Part shown: positions 34,900-46,470 of the stretch, piece after piece
Layout of the letters: the number at the start of each line of letters is the position of its first letter
How positions within the stretch are numbered: the first letter of the stretch is position 1
From: Cryptomeria japonica
Taxonomy: Eukaryota; Streptophyta; Pinopsida; Cupressales; Cupressaceae
Assembly (NCBI RefSeq): GCF_030272615.1
Contig: NC_081411.1
Coordinates: 157,372,471 to 157,436,470, forward strand
Direction: 5' to 3'
Length of the DNA: 64,000 bases
The notes under the pieces: model-generated
The model's input: the letters and a program-made list of their open reading frames with translations, nothing else
Database searches by the model: none
Told to the model about the DNA's origin: nothing
Made by a program: the position numbers and the translations under genes

Positions 34900-37800
34900 C
34901 CTTTGCCAACAATGACAAAGTACCGCTGAATAACCCTATTTCCATTTGATATTGAAATAATAAAAGTTTTTGATAATAATGAATAATATTTGTCAAAAAC
35001 TGATTTATAGTCCTGCAAAAGTTGTTTCATGGATAGAGACCAAGACTCAAGTAGGGAGGTTGCCACTTCTTTCTCTGTTTGCATCTGGGATACCTTTTCC
35101 TCCATGGCATCAACTATGCTCAGTTGGTACGTGACTGTCAGGGCATCCAGGTTCAGATAACACTTCTGAAGAATTTGCAGACATGGAAGTAAAACTAGTT
35201 GAAGCTCCTACCAATCCCTAGATCATGTACTAATCTCTTGTTCCATCTTGGCTGACTGGATCTGGAACCGGTGAACGGTTTGCCCATAAGTTGCAAAGGA
35301 ATCATAAGGTGGCTTAAATGTGCTCAAGTAGGACTATAAGTCCGTTTGAAGCTTTTTCTGCTAAGTTAGCACATCATCACAAAATAAATGGGGTTGACAG
35401 ATTTTTCTTAGTAGCAAGTTTCCCTCATCCAAAGCATCCCTTATATCCTTTTGGTCTTTCAGAAGTTTAGACTAGAGCTCATTCAACTTTTTCACCAGAG
35501 CAATGTTAAGAGCCTTTTGATGCTCTTTCTTGACATTTACCTCAGTTGTTTCTTCCAGGCTCTGCACCTAATCATCCACTATAGTACATAGTAGTTTGAG
35601 CTATGCTAGTGATGATTTAGTGCTGGGAAGATTGGTACCAGGGATCAAACCGGTAAGGATGTCTATAGCCACTTGAATGATATCTTGCTCCTTCTTCCTT
35701 CGGATGATTTCAACACGCTCTTGAGCAACCTTGATGCTCTGCATAAGCTCCGACTCACTGGTAGACTAGAGATTGATAGGTCTGGAGATATCAACCGGTT
35801 TGGCTTGGCTCTTGGTTGCCTTTGGAGTCTCCATCTATGTGCTCTTCATTGCCTCCGCTGCCTTGTCTGCTTCTTCCTTCTTCCTTTTCTCTGCTTCTTG
35901 CTTCTATTCTTCCTCTGCTTTCTTTTTCCTTTCTATTTCCTTCCTCTTCTCTTCTTCTTTTTCTTCCTCTTCCTTCTTCTTCTTTTCTTCCTCTTCCTTC
36001 TTCTTCTTTTCTTCCTCTTCCTTCTTTTTCTTCTCTTCCTTATCCTCTTCTTCTTTCTTTTTCCTATCATCTTCTTGCTTCTTCTTCTCTTCATCTTTTT
36101 GTTTCTCCTCTTCCTCTTTTCTCTTCACTTCCTCTTTTCTCTTCTCTGTATGTTCTTTAGCTACTTCCTGTGTGTCCTTCGCTTGCTTGTTGCCCTGTTC
36201 GGCTTGTTGCCCCTATTCTGTTCCTTTAGAAGGTATGTCCTGAGTGACATCTTCTATGTCCAGTGCATCGACATCAATAGTGTCGATTAGTTCTTCAACC
36301 ACATTTCCTTCTTCATCAAAAACTTCATCCAGTTTGGATACAACCAGTTCTTTTTCCACTAGGAGGTTGGCCATTCATGCTTTGTGAGAATTGATAGCAT
36401 AATCCATGTGCTAACGAGTGTCTTTTTCAACATCATCAATTCTCCCCTCCAACAACTAGAGTCTTCTTCTCCTTGTGAAGAAAAGTCCTTTATTTTGATC
36501 CAGGACATCAAATAATTTTGAATTTGAGAGGTTGGGAAAGTACTGTACAAAGAATTTCTCCCTAATCTCCTGTTCTTTTTCAATGGCAATGCACCATTTA
36601 TTATCTAATGCTTTAAATAATGAATCCAGTGTTTGAGATTTAATCTTTGATGGTGACCGGTCATTTTTACACAAATAAATAATGATTTCCTGTAATACTT
36701 CTTCTTTTTCCTCTTCACTGAAATCATCATAATAATCAACTATATCATGAAGTAATTTTCTCCCAATATTCTTTATTGTCCTTTGATAATGTGTCAAAGG
36801 TTTCTATGAGGAGATATCAATATTTACCGGTGCAGATGCTGCCGGTTCATTCTTCTTCATTTTCTTTGTCTGTCTGGCATTCTTTGGCTTTTCATCAGAT
36901 TCAGTCTCCTCGGAGTCCAGTTCATTTGACTTAGTCTTCCTTTTCCTTTCGAAGACTTTTGCTGGTGCTACTTCCGGTTTCTTCTTTGTAGGTGACCGCT
37001 TGGTCACTCTTGGAGTTGCAGTGGTAGCTGGTGCCGATGCTGCAGGCATTGCCTTTGCTTTCTTTGCAGCCAGTTCTTTTCCTTTCTTAACAGAGGGTTC
37101 CTCGGCCATTGCAATCCTCTCCAAGTAGGTTTCAGTCTTCTTAGCCTTAGGGTCAAGAGGCAAGGCAATAAGGGTTGAGGCATACCCTTCCAACATATCA
37201 TACATAACCTCAGAGCCCATTGGCTCCACTTCCTCCATTCTAGGCTCAACAGCCTCCATTAGGCATTTGTCCACCTGAATGATGAAATAGATGTCATCTT
37301 TGTATTTCTTAATGATGTCAGCTGAGATCCTTACCCTTTGACTCATCTTTCTTTTGAATTCATCAAAATATTTGTTCAGCACCTCAGGTTAACCGGTTCC
37401 AATGGCTTGTATGCTTTCCTTGATCTGTTTGGTTACCGGTTGGTCAGGAGACCACTGGACATCTCCTACTCCAGGAAAGAAGCCTTGGAAATAGAAGAAC
37501 AACCCAACTAATAATTCTCTAAATTTGAACATTGTGCATTATCCTATTTAATTGATTTCAGATTAGACAAGAGTTGCCTCTGCATACCGGTGCATAAGTC
37601 AAATGATGCATCCTCCTTGATCATCTGGTAAGTGGCATTTACCGCTGCAGTAGATACAGAATTAATCCTACTAGCTAAGAATGTTCTGTAGGCTATCACC
37701 ATGCAGGCGTACTTCACCAGATCATCCTTGATAGGGTTGACTGTCATTCCTCGAGAGTCACTTGTTGAACTAGTGAACTTGGCCATTTCCATTTTGCTTA

Positions 37801-38221
37801 CAGTTCTTAGGGTTGGCACTTCCCCTGTGTTGCAAAAACTAGTGGCTACATGAATTGCCTATGGCATGATGTCATGCATCCTCTCCAGGTACATTTTGTC
37901 ACCATGGACTCTGCTCAAGATGATCCTGATATGATCCTCTTTGAAGTCTTCCAGAAAATATACTGCATTATGGAGTTTCTTCTTCTCTAGGATACTAAAC
38001 TCTGGTTTGATTTTCTTGTCCTTGCCACAAAATAAACCTAACTGGATGTGAATAGCTAAAGACCCTAGGTCTTCTATTTTGCAATCAATATAATCCAAAA
38101 TTCCTTTTTCAACTATGACTCTAGCCGGAACTTGTGATAAGGCATTATATTTGGACTTCCTTTGAATAAAACTTTCCGACTCAATTGATGTACTAGAACT
38201 GGTATAAGATGTGGAAGCCAT
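34900..38221 (-). pseudogene. Element D ORF2: large charged coiled-coil protein of unknown function
   Basis: The ATG at 38219-38221 opens MASTSYTSSSTS. The first about 230 codons are a mixed hydrophobic/charged domain (ARVIVEKGILDYIDCKIEDL, then KYACMVIAYRTFLASRI). A frameshift near 37450 follows, then a Lys/Arg-rich segment with nuclear-signal-like clusters (KRSPTKKKPE, FERKRKTKS, RQTKKMKKNE; 36840-37020). Next come a second folded-looking part (36456-36797), an acidic linker, a long Glu/Lys coiled coil (35904-36128) with eight-residue repeats, and a C-terminal coiled coil to about 34900. Stops are mostly TAG. It has no known retroelement enzyme motif. The N-terminal domain might be a divergent relative of plant transposon-protein domains such as Transposase_32, which is only a guess. 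Confidence 0.6.
35904..36128 (-). repeat. Glu/Lys coiled-coil repeat of ORF2 (GA-rich minisatellite)
   Basis: On the minus strand it encodes near-uninterrupted E and K, including about three 24-bp units of KKKKEEEE (about 35970-36045). Three open frames on the plus strand here (Leu-, Ser- and Phe-rich) are shadows of this low-complexity DNA. Confidence 0.75.
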
Positions 38222-38668
38222 TGTTGAGTATTTCAAGAACATGAAAAATACCTTTACAATGCAAATTTAGGGCTTCCAGATTCAGCTTCACTCTACTCTC
38301 CATCGATTGCCAAATCACCACTTTGTGTTCAACAGGACCGTTTGCAAACTGGATTTGAATCTCCTTCAAGACTTGTCAATTTCTTGAAATCTTAGCTCAA
38401 ATCACCTTTTCTTGGCTCTGCACTTTGAAAAACTTTTCTTCGCTCAAAAATAGATAGTGAGAAATGATTTGAAATATGCTTTTATACATGTCTCTCACCT
38501 ACCATCATTAATGCTCCTCTATTAGGGCATAAACCCTAATTTGTCTCTTTTACCGTTTTCGGTCTTCTGCCAAGTGATAGGTATCACATAATGGTTAAGG
38601 TCTTTTACCAGTGTAATCGGGGGTTCACAATCATTTCACCATTTTCTCCCCCTAAGCGTCTTTGGAGC
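38222..38668 (-). other. Spacer between ORF1 and ORF2 of element D
   Basis: About 450 bases without a supported frame on the element strand. It would be where ORF2 translation or a separate transcript would have to be arranged. No promoter is claimed. Confidence 0.4.
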
Positions 38669-39947
38669 TTAGTTTGTTAGTTCTGATATTTCCACACTAG
38701 GTGTAGAAACCAGTTCCTCTTCCAACATTGTTGGTTTCTTCCTCCAGGTTTTGTTCATGTCCGCTTGAAATTTTTCAACATCAACTTCTCCTTTCTGAGT
38801 GACCGGTATATCATTAGATATACTCTTTTTGCTTCTGCAGAATCTTGCAATGTGACCCGATTTGTTGCAGTGATAGCAAACCAATCCAGGTGCTCTCCAA
38901 GGTCCATTGTTCATGTTTCCATTCTTTCTTATGCATGTAGCAGCAGTATGACCATGTCCATGACAAATCCAACAGTTTTCTCTCCATCCGGTTGCCGGTT
39001 GATAACCATTTTTGCCTGACTGATAATTGTAAGCATTAAACCAGTTAGGGTTCTAGTTCACAACAGATTCTAGACTAGCTCCTTGGGTCCTTTGAGGATA
39101 TCTTCCAGTATTGTTCATGATAGACCTGCATTCAGATGCTCTATGCCCAAACTTGTTGCATGCATAACAATGACCATTGAACTAATTGGATCTAGGTATA
39201 TTGTTGATAAAATAAGGAAAATTATTGTATGCCTTGCTCCTACATACATTGGCAGTGTGTCCTTCTTTAAGACAGTTAAAGCAAACAGGTTTGAATTTTT
39301 GCTTACCTTTTCCTTTGGGTGTCGGTTGCTTCTTTGATGCTTCAGCATTTGTCCCTGAGGATTCTCCTTCCTCATGTCCAGAGAAACCAAGTCCACTGGT
39401 ATTATTTACTGGTCTAAATGATTCAAGCTTTTGCTCTAGCTTAACAATACTTTTGCTAAACTTAGCAAGTATTTCCTTTGACTCAGAGAGTTCTTTGGAA
39501 ATGGCAGTGTTTGTCTCCATTAGGCTTGCATTTTCAGAGATGGCTATGTTCAGTTCTCCTTGCATGTCTTCCTTTTCCATTCTTCTCTCATGAAGGCGAG
39601 CAACTAGTGCACTAATCTCTTGTTTCAACTTGGAGATCTCATGATCTCTGTCCTTTACCAGATCTTTAGCTTTTCTTTGGTTCTCAAGCTCTTGACTAAA
39701 CCGAATAGTCAGTCCTTCCAACTTCTTTTCTCAGATTGGAGTTTGAATCATTTAGCTTATTTACTTCTGCAATCATGGCTTCCATATTTGCTTCATCTTC
39801 AGAACTACTTTCAGATAGCTCCATCAGCTTCTCTGCATGTTCTCTCCTTTTTGCTTGAGATGCCTTGTATTTGACCATAAGATGATCATAGGCTTGCTCA
39901 GATTGAGTGAGCCATTGAGTAAGTTCCCTCAAGGTGTATTCCCCCAT
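38669..39947 (-). pseudogene. Element D ORF1: gag-like coiled coil with four CCHC zinc knuckles
   Basis: The ATG at 39945-39947 opens MGEYTLRELTQWLTQSEQ, about 35 bases after the primer site. A frameshift lies near 39725. The N-terminal 200 residues are strongly helical and charged (DRDHEISKLKQEISALVARL). A linker leads to four knuckles: CFNCLKEGHTANVC (about 39255-39296), CYACNKFGHRASEC (about 39130-39171), CWICHGHGHTAATC (about 38935-38976) and CYHCNKSGHIARFC (about 38845-38886), each C-X2-C-X4-H-X4-C. Two TAG stops separate knuckles 1-2 and 2-3. The frame ends at 38669 with a TEL/EEL-type acidic tail. Copia gags usually have one knuckle, so four is unusual. It may bind the element's RNA and form particles. 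Confidence 0.8.
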
Positions 39948-39982
39948 ATCTCTTTCCAAGTGGTTAAACTTATAGAAAGGTA

Positions 39983-39997
39983 GGCTCTGATACCAAT
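39983..39997 (-). promoter_or_regulatory. Primer binding site of element D
   Basis: On the minus strand ATTGGTATCAGAGCC immediately follows the 5' LTR end; initiator tRNA-Met type, shared with copia A and B. Confidence 0.9.
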
Positions 39998-41167
39998 TGA
40001 TGAATACTAAGAGGGGGGGTGAATTAGTATGCCACAAATCTCTGTCCTAAAGCACTTAAACAGTCTGAAGACAAACCGGTAAAACAGTTTGACAGAAAGA
40101 CCGGTTACCACACATGCAAACCAAAATGCAAGTAGACCATTCACCCACAAAATAAATACAACCATAACACAAGATATTTGATGTGGAAACCCAAATGGGA
40201 AAAACCATGGTGAGATGGAACTCACAAGTCACTATCTACAGAATAGAAACTAGATCAGTTAAGGTCAGACCGGTTAAGGTCTTACAATGTTCTTCACCAG
40301 AACAGATCCTGTTAGGAATCTCAATCTCTATTAGGAGATAAGTCTGATTAAATACTACCTTGCTAGAGGATTTTAGATTCATAGAGGTGAACCACCTTGT
40401 TAGAGGATTTTACAGAGGCTTTTGGGCCTACCCGGTTAAGGGCTGCAGACTTGTCAAAGATGTGAGTAATCAACAAGTGTTTGATCTATCTAATAGCATA
40501 GACTACTTGATTAGATCTAGTATAGTTCACTGCTAATGCATTCCAACATTACTTCAGTCTTCTCTATCTCTCTCAGTTACAACTTGATCTTCTCAGATAA
40601 GATCGCTCTTCAACAACTCAATAATCACCTTAAACCCTAGCACAACATAAACCTTTCAGCAACTTGAAAAACCCTAGACATGATGTCCTTTTAAAGGAAT
40701 CTGATTTCATTTCGGTCCAATAGGATTACATTACAATTTCCTAGGCTCAATGAATCTAGACATACTCAGTAACATGACACAAAAATCATCATCAGTGTGT
40801 CGGCACCATCAATCAATCAGTGGATTGATAACTCATCACAAAATGCCGGTTGGTAACTCATCATAGAGTATTACCGGTTCATACAAAATACCAGTTGCTG
40901 GCTTGACAAAAATGAAGACTGGTAAGAATGTGTCATGCCACTTTGCTTCCTCATACCGCTTGAGATCTTCGAACTGCTTGGGGTTGACATGCCACTTCAG
41001 ACCGAGAAACACATTCTGCAAAATCACCAACAGTCCAAAGACTAGAATACAACATACCGGCTGGAACACATACCAGTTGAGCTCTAGCTCATACATATAA
41101 AGTGGATCTCAATACAAGTGTGTGTCCATCAATGACAATCACAACATAAACATAAAAAATGCTAACA
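39998..41167 (-). repeat. 5' LTR of element D
   Basis: Minus-strand start TGTTAGCATTTTTTATG at 41167 and end ..TATTCATCA at 39998. It carries the GGGAAAAACCATGGTG module near 40198 and a C-tract near 40012-40018. It is flanked on the right by the target copy CCTAT. Confidence 0.92.
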
Positions 41168-41172
41168 CCTAT

Positions 41173-41902
41173 GACTACTAATTGTAAACTATCAAAGAAT
41201 GATGAATCTGCATTTGTTGATGAGACACTTTACCGATCTATGATTGGAAAGTTGCAATATGTAGTTCATAGTAGGCCTGATATAGCACATGTAGTATGTA
41301 TAGCTACAAGATTTTGTGCAGATCCCAAAGAAACCCATATGACAGCAATCAAGAGAATTTTCAGATACTTGAGAGGCACTGAAGATTATGTTTTACTATA
41401 TAAAATGAGGAATGATTTTGAATTAAAAGTCTATACTAATGTTGATTGGGTAGGAAATATTGATGACAGGAAAAGCACAAGCGGTGGAGCTTTCTTTTTG
41501 GGAGAAAGACTAGTGAGTTGGCTTAGCAAGAAATAAGGATGTATTTCACAGTGAATAGCTAAAGCTGAATATGTCGCTGCAGCATTGAATTGTTCAAATA
41601 TAGCATGGATCAAACAATTGTTGGAAGGTATGAATGAGACAGTTACCAGGCTAGTAACTATATTTTGTGATAATACAAGTGCTATTAACATTTCAAAGAA
41701 TCTGGTAATGCACTCTAAGACAAAGAATATCTCTATAAAGTATCATTATCTAAGAGAAGAAGTTGAAGAAAAGAAAGTTGTGCTGGAGTATGTTAGCACA
41801 AAGGAACAAATAGCAGACATCTTCACAAAGCCACTGCCAAGGGACACTTTTGAGTATCTCAGAAGTAAGTTAGGGGTCCTACCCCTATCTAGTACTCACT
41901 GA
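41173..41902 (+). pseudogene. Copia B reverse transcriptase C-terminus and RNase H
   Basis: Continues the interrupted RT in phase after element D: CKLSKNDES, YRSMIGKLQYVVHSRPDI, then the RNase H domain (KVYTNVDWVGNIDDRKSTSGG with the first Asp, AEYVAAA with the Glu, FCDNTSAI with the Asp). It ends KEQIADIFTKPLP plus about 20 residues and a TGA at 41900-41902. A TAA at 41534-41536 and a TGA a few codons later lie between the DDRKS and AEYVAA motifs. Without them the fold would be complete. Confidence 0.9.
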
Positions 41903-42231
41903 CAGAGCTCGGTGAAAGAATCAAATCTATGACTCTATAGAATACTATTTGTGAGTTGATGCTGATTTACAAACTTTAGAAGGTTGTCTAAAGTTGTGTA
42001 GGAAACAGTGATTGAAGACAAGATGCCCTGATCGAGACTAAGATGATACAATTATATATGTTTTAACAAGCAAGAAAATTACTTCATAGGGGAAGTAATC
42101 ATGGATTATTTTTGCTTTTGGCATTTTTGTCAAAGGGGGAGAAGACTAATGACAGGGGGAGAAGATCACAGGAGAAGAATAACAGCAATCCGAATCAAAT
42201 AGAATAAATCAAGTTAGTATTGCCATCAATG
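41903..42231 (+). other. 3' untranslated leader of copia B
   Basis: Non-coding, with purine tracts ATAGGGGAAGTAAT (about 42098), CAAAGGGGGAGAAG (about 42132) and CAGGGGGAGAAG (about 42154) before the true polypurine tract. Confidence 0.6.
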
Positions 42232-42245
42232 CCAAAGGGAGAGAT
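42232..42245 (+). promoter_or_regulatory. Polypurine tract of copia B
   Basis: CAAAGGGAGAGAT directly precedes the TGTTGGCATT start of the 3' LTR. Confidence 0.88.
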
Positions 42246-43654
42246 TGTTGGCATTACATTAAGTTTGTTGATACTGAGAAGGTTGTTGGAGATTGATATA
42301 ATTGATAAAGGATGATTACTGTCTTAATAATATTATTTTGTCAATGATGTCAAGCAACTGATTTTCTGATTCAGTATGATGTTGCCATATCTTAAAGAGT
42401 ATGTTTTGATGAGTATAAAGATTTCGGTAAGTGACATAGAAAGAATGTCAAAATGAAGGGGATTAATAAGTTATTCAATGGGCAACTATTACCAAGTTAG
42501 ACAGTGATGAGATTATGTTATTTTGATTGTTTTGATATCCTATATATGTGTATTCAAAGACTGAATAAGAAGGAGAAAAGATTTCATGCAACAGAATGAT
42601 TAAAGGTTTGATACTGTTCTATTTTACCGAGCAAGGAGCTAGTTGGTAAACACCAAGGTTATCAGTGTCAGTTAAAGTAGAAAGAATGTCTACCGAGTAA
42701 AGTTCAATATTTACCGAGTATCAACCAAGCAGTAACATAATGCATTGGATGAATAAATACATTATTAAATGAAGGATGCCAATGAGGTGGAGATTTATAG
42801 AAGATTGGAATGTCGTGCAAGAAGTTTGTTAGGGATCAACGACAATAAAAATTCAAGAGTTGGATCTACAGCACAGATTGAATGGTCATAACCAAGCACA
42901 AGTACCAAGGAAGGTATACAAGTTCCAAGGCAAGATAAAACATTTTTCAGTTTGAAGGATTCAATGAACCTAGTCAAGTTTGAAGAACTGATGGCTAAGA
43001 TTAATCATGGGAAATGTGATTAAGGAGATTAAGCAGTTATGAATTGCTTATAAATAAGGAAAAGTTGATGAACATAGGATGCAAAAAAATAGAAGAGCAG
43101 TGATACTGCAAAGGTTATTACCGAGTACAAAAGATTGGAGATCTACTTTAACATTTTAGATGTGAAGTTGCAGATATAGTTTATTACTGTTATTTATTTT
43201 TGTAAGTGATAGGAAATCACTTAACCGAGTGGATCTAACAGTCTTATTTGTAAATCCTCTAGCAAGGTAACATTCTAAATGAGTGTTTGAAATCCTTTGA
43301 CAAGGTCACTTCTAACAAAGTGCAAGATTCTGATAGATCTGAGGGAAATCCCTTGACTAGGTCACATCTAGCAAATGTGTTTATATAATCTTTAACAAGA
43401 TTGGCTTTTAACCGAGCATACTCTAGAAGAGTATATTTTCTTTGTGGGTCCAAAATCCCACAATGGTTTTTCCCTATTTGTTTTTCCACATTAAATCTGA
43501 TGTTAAATGTGTTTTGCTATTTCAAGTTTATCAGTTTATGAGTTTGAATGATTTACAATTATATTTGCATATCAAGTTCTCCCGAGGTTGAATTTGGATA
43601 GATCATTGGATTGTGAGTTTATCCGATTCACCCCCCCCTCACATCTAACTAACA
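42246..43654 (+). repeat. 3' LTR of copia B (1409 bp)
   Basis: Same start and end as the 5' copy. It lacks about 79 bases next to GGAGATCT (near 43143); otherwise most differences from the 5' copy are transitions. Flanked on the right by CATCC. Confidence 0.92.
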
Positions 43655-43659
43655 CATCC

Positions 43660-44545
43660 CACTTTTGATGGTTATGGTAATGGTATAAAGGCGAAGACTT
43701 GGCTATTGGATATGGGTAGGTGGTTTTCAATGCATCCGTATAGAAATAACACCAAGGCTAGTTGTGCGATTATGCATCTTCATGAATTTTCTTCGACATG
43801 GTATTGTATGGAGGAGTAGAACTTACATTAGGATATTGTGAATATTTCATGGGATTTTTTTCTTGAGCGGTTTTGTACTCATTTTTTAATGGACCTTCTA
43901 AGGTAGAGGAAGAAAAATGAGTTTGATGATTTGAGACAACAAAATATGATAGTTGAGCAGTATGATCATAAGTTCTTTGAACTTAAGTTGTACACTGAGA
44001 TAGTGGATGATGAGGCTATGTTGGTGCAACATTTTGTTAGAGATCTTAATGACTGTATCAGTGGAGGAGTTCGGGCCTTTGAGCCCAAGAATATGGAGGT
44101 AGCTGCATAGAGAAGGCATATATGGTTGAAGAGAATTTGAACTTGACTTTAGGAGGTACGCTAGCTGTACAGATGCTTAGTACTCCAGCTTCAGGCTTAG
44201 TTGCAAGAGGGGCACAACCACAGGCTTCAGGATTTTCTAGGATTTATCCCTCTTCTTTTCAGAGTGGTCAATGGTATCGAAAGAAGAATCCTTAGAGTCA
44301 AAGCTTTGTGCATGGAGCTAGATCACATGCTGATAGGAATCATAGCATGGAACATGATCAACAAACCCTTATTTCTCAGCCTACATAGAATTCTTAGTAG
44401 AAATTCAGTAGAGGTAGTGTACAAAACCTCGGTGCACCTCCAATTAGTAGAGGATTCAGTAGGAGAGATTGCTTTTTGTGTGGTCATCCATGCCATATTG
44501 TGATACATTATCCTAAAAAATCCACACAAATGTCAAGATAGAAGC
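43660..44545 (+). pseudogene. Chromovirus gag, C-terminal part
   Basis: Resumes in phase after copia B. Shows the retrotransposon gag core (TWLLDMGRWFSMHPY, WDFFLERFCTHF, then EFDDLRQQNMIVEQYDHKF) and a zinc knuckle at about 44465-44510. The last knuckle cysteine reads Tyr (CFLCGHPCHIVIHY). Several TAG stops and a frameshift break it. Confidence 0.8.
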
Positions 44546-45065
44546 TAGTTGCTTTAGAGCCCACAATAGGTGATGCAGGGAGATCTCATTATGTATTTGT
44601 GGCAGTTGATAACCGTCAGGCTGAGCATCAAGCTACAATTGTTGAGACCACAAGTGAGACAGGTGGTATTTCTTGCTCAATATTATTTGATTTGGGTGCT
44701 TCAGATTCTTTTATTTCTATATCTTTAGTGGAGGAATGTGGTCTTATTGTGGCAAAGCAAGATATTAGGTGGCAGGCTGAGTTGGCTATAGGGTTGAAGG
44801 TGCCAGTGGATTCCTTTGTGCATGGTTGTGTGTTGGATTTGAGAGTATGTACCACCTCAATGGATCTTCATGTTCTCTCTTTGGGGTCCTATTGTGTTGT
44901 TTTGGGTATGGATTGGCTTAAGGATCATCAATCTAAGATTGATTGTTGTGGTAAGAGGGTGCAATGTCTTGATGATAGTGGGAAGAATGTGGAGATAGTG
45001 GGTGTGGAACAACCTATTTCTCTTCACATTATTTCTGCTTTGTAGATGAAGCATTGTGTGCACCA
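44546..45065 (+). pseudogene. Chromovirus protease
   Basis: The best frame runs 44599-45045. Aspartic protease motif ILFDLGASDSFIS, with Leu where Ser or Thr is usual after the catalytic Asp. Then VLGMDWLKDHQ, typical of gypsy proteases, and CGKRVQ. It joins RT through broken sequence, with a TAG at 45043-45045. Confidence 0.82.
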
Positions 45066-46470
45066 AGATTGTTAGTTATTTGCAGTGAGGGTGAAGGAAT
45101 TGGAAGAGGGTGTGAATCATGATGATCTCTTTCATCATCATCCCATCCTTTAGGAATTTTGAAATGTTTTTCCTAGTGAGATTCTAGGTATGCCACCTAA
45201 GTGTGACATGGAATTTTAGATAGATTTGTTTCCTGGAGCATAGCCTATATCTAAGGCTCCCTATTGGGTGACTACTCAGGAGTTGAGTGAGTAGCAATTA
45301 TAGTTGGAGGAGTGGCTAGATAAGAGATTTATTCATCCTAGTGTCTCTCCTTGGGGAGCACCTATGTTATTATTTAAGTAGAAGGACAAATCTCTTCGCT
45401 TATGTATTGATTATAGGAAGTTGAATAAGGTGACAGTGAATAGTCACTATCCTATGTTGAGGATTGGTGACCTCTTTGATAAGATTATGGATGCTAAGGT
45501 CTTCTCTAAGATATATATTAAGTTAGGGTATCACTAGTTGCCAATTCATGAGGCAAATATTCATCGTACAAAATTTTGTACTTGATATGATCATTATGAG
45601 TTTACAGTGGTACCATTTGGGCTTATTAATATGCCCTTGGTGTTGATGAGTTTGATTAATGAAGTTTTCAAGACCTATCTTGACAGGTTTGTTCTTGTAT
45701 TCCTTGATGATAGATTGGTGTATCGATGATTGTAGAGGAGCATATGAGGCAAGTCTTGCAGTTTCTTCACGAGAATCAATTGTATGCCAATATGGATAAG
45801 TGTGAGTTCTTCTAGATAGAGGTTAAGTATCTTGGTCATGTTATTTTAGGTGAGGGTATTGTGGTGGATTCCTATAAGATCCAGGCTATTATGGAGTGGC
45901 TAGCACCCACTAATGTAGGTGAGGTTTGCAGTTTCATGGGCCTTGTAGGTTATTATCACCGGTTTGTTCAGGGATTTTCAAATATTGCTCATGCTATCAC
46001 TTCTCTTCAGTTTAAAGGGAAGAAGTTTGTGTGGTAAGATTAGTGTGAGACAACTTTTTGGATCCTTAAGGATTATTTGACTAGTGCACCTATTCTAGTA
46101 GTGCTAGATCCTTTGGGTGATTTTGTGGTGTGCAAAGATGCTTCTTTGGAGGGTTTAGGAGTACTTCTTATGAAATATGGTCATGTTATAGCTTATGAGT
46201 CATGTAAACTCAAAGATCATGAGTTGAACTATCCCACTCATGATTTATAGTTAGCAACAATTGTGCATGCTTTGGTGACATTGAGGCCTTTTCTTCTTGG
46301 GCATTAGTTTGATTTGCATATTGATTATCATAGTTTGTAGTATATTTTTACGTAGTCGAACCTAAGTGCTAGGCAGTGGCAATGGATGGAGTTTCTTTGT
46401 GAGTACCATTTTGAGGTAAAGTATATTCAAGCAAGGATAATGTGGTGGCAGATTCTTTAAGCCACATGAT
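45066..46470 (+). pseudogene. Chromovirus reverse transcriptase and RNase H
   Basis: RT motifs in order: FIHPSVSPWGAP, LRLCIDYRKLNKVTV, HYPMLRIGDLFDKI, FGLINMP, and the catalytic VFLDD motif near 45700 followed by Arg instead of Ile. A frameshift follows near 45725. The thumb and connection continue in another frame (ANMDKCEFF, VKYLGHVI, FMGLVGYYHRFV). RNase H is readable with [26 protein letters not shown] and QWQWMEFL. Almost all interrupting stops are TAG at places where relatives have Gln or Lys. Confidence 0.85.

Larger units (their letters stand above)
33413..41167 (-). mobile_element. Element D: non-autonomous copia-type LTR element (7755 bp) nested in copia B
   Basis: LTRs at 33413-34586 and 39998-41167, primer site and polypurine tract in minus orientation. 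The 5-bp target duplication CCTAT is perfect (33408-33412 and 41168-41172), and removing the element restores the copia B RT frame. The interior encodes ORF1 (coiled coil plus four CCHC knuckles) and ORF2 (large charged protein). No protease, integrase, RT or RNase H motif is seen, so it must have used enzymes of another element. Confidence 0.92.
28417..43654 (+). mobile_element. Copia B: two-LTR Ty1/copia element carrying nested element D
   Basis: 5' LTR 28417-29904, primer site, gag-pol 29967-33412 and 41173-41902, polypurine tract, 3' LTR 42246-43654. Flanks CCTCC (28412-28416) and CATCC (43655-43659) fit a 5-bp target duplication with one later change. The element lies in the chromovirus gag. 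Without element D it is about 7.5 kb, normal for copia. Confidence 0.92.

Noticed and set aside
35673-36290. Long Leu/Phe/Ser-rich open frames on the plus strand, resembling a membrane protein
   Set aside because: They are the complement of the Glu/Lys coiled-coil repeat of element D ORF2, and low-complexity GA/CT-rich DNA leaves several frames open.
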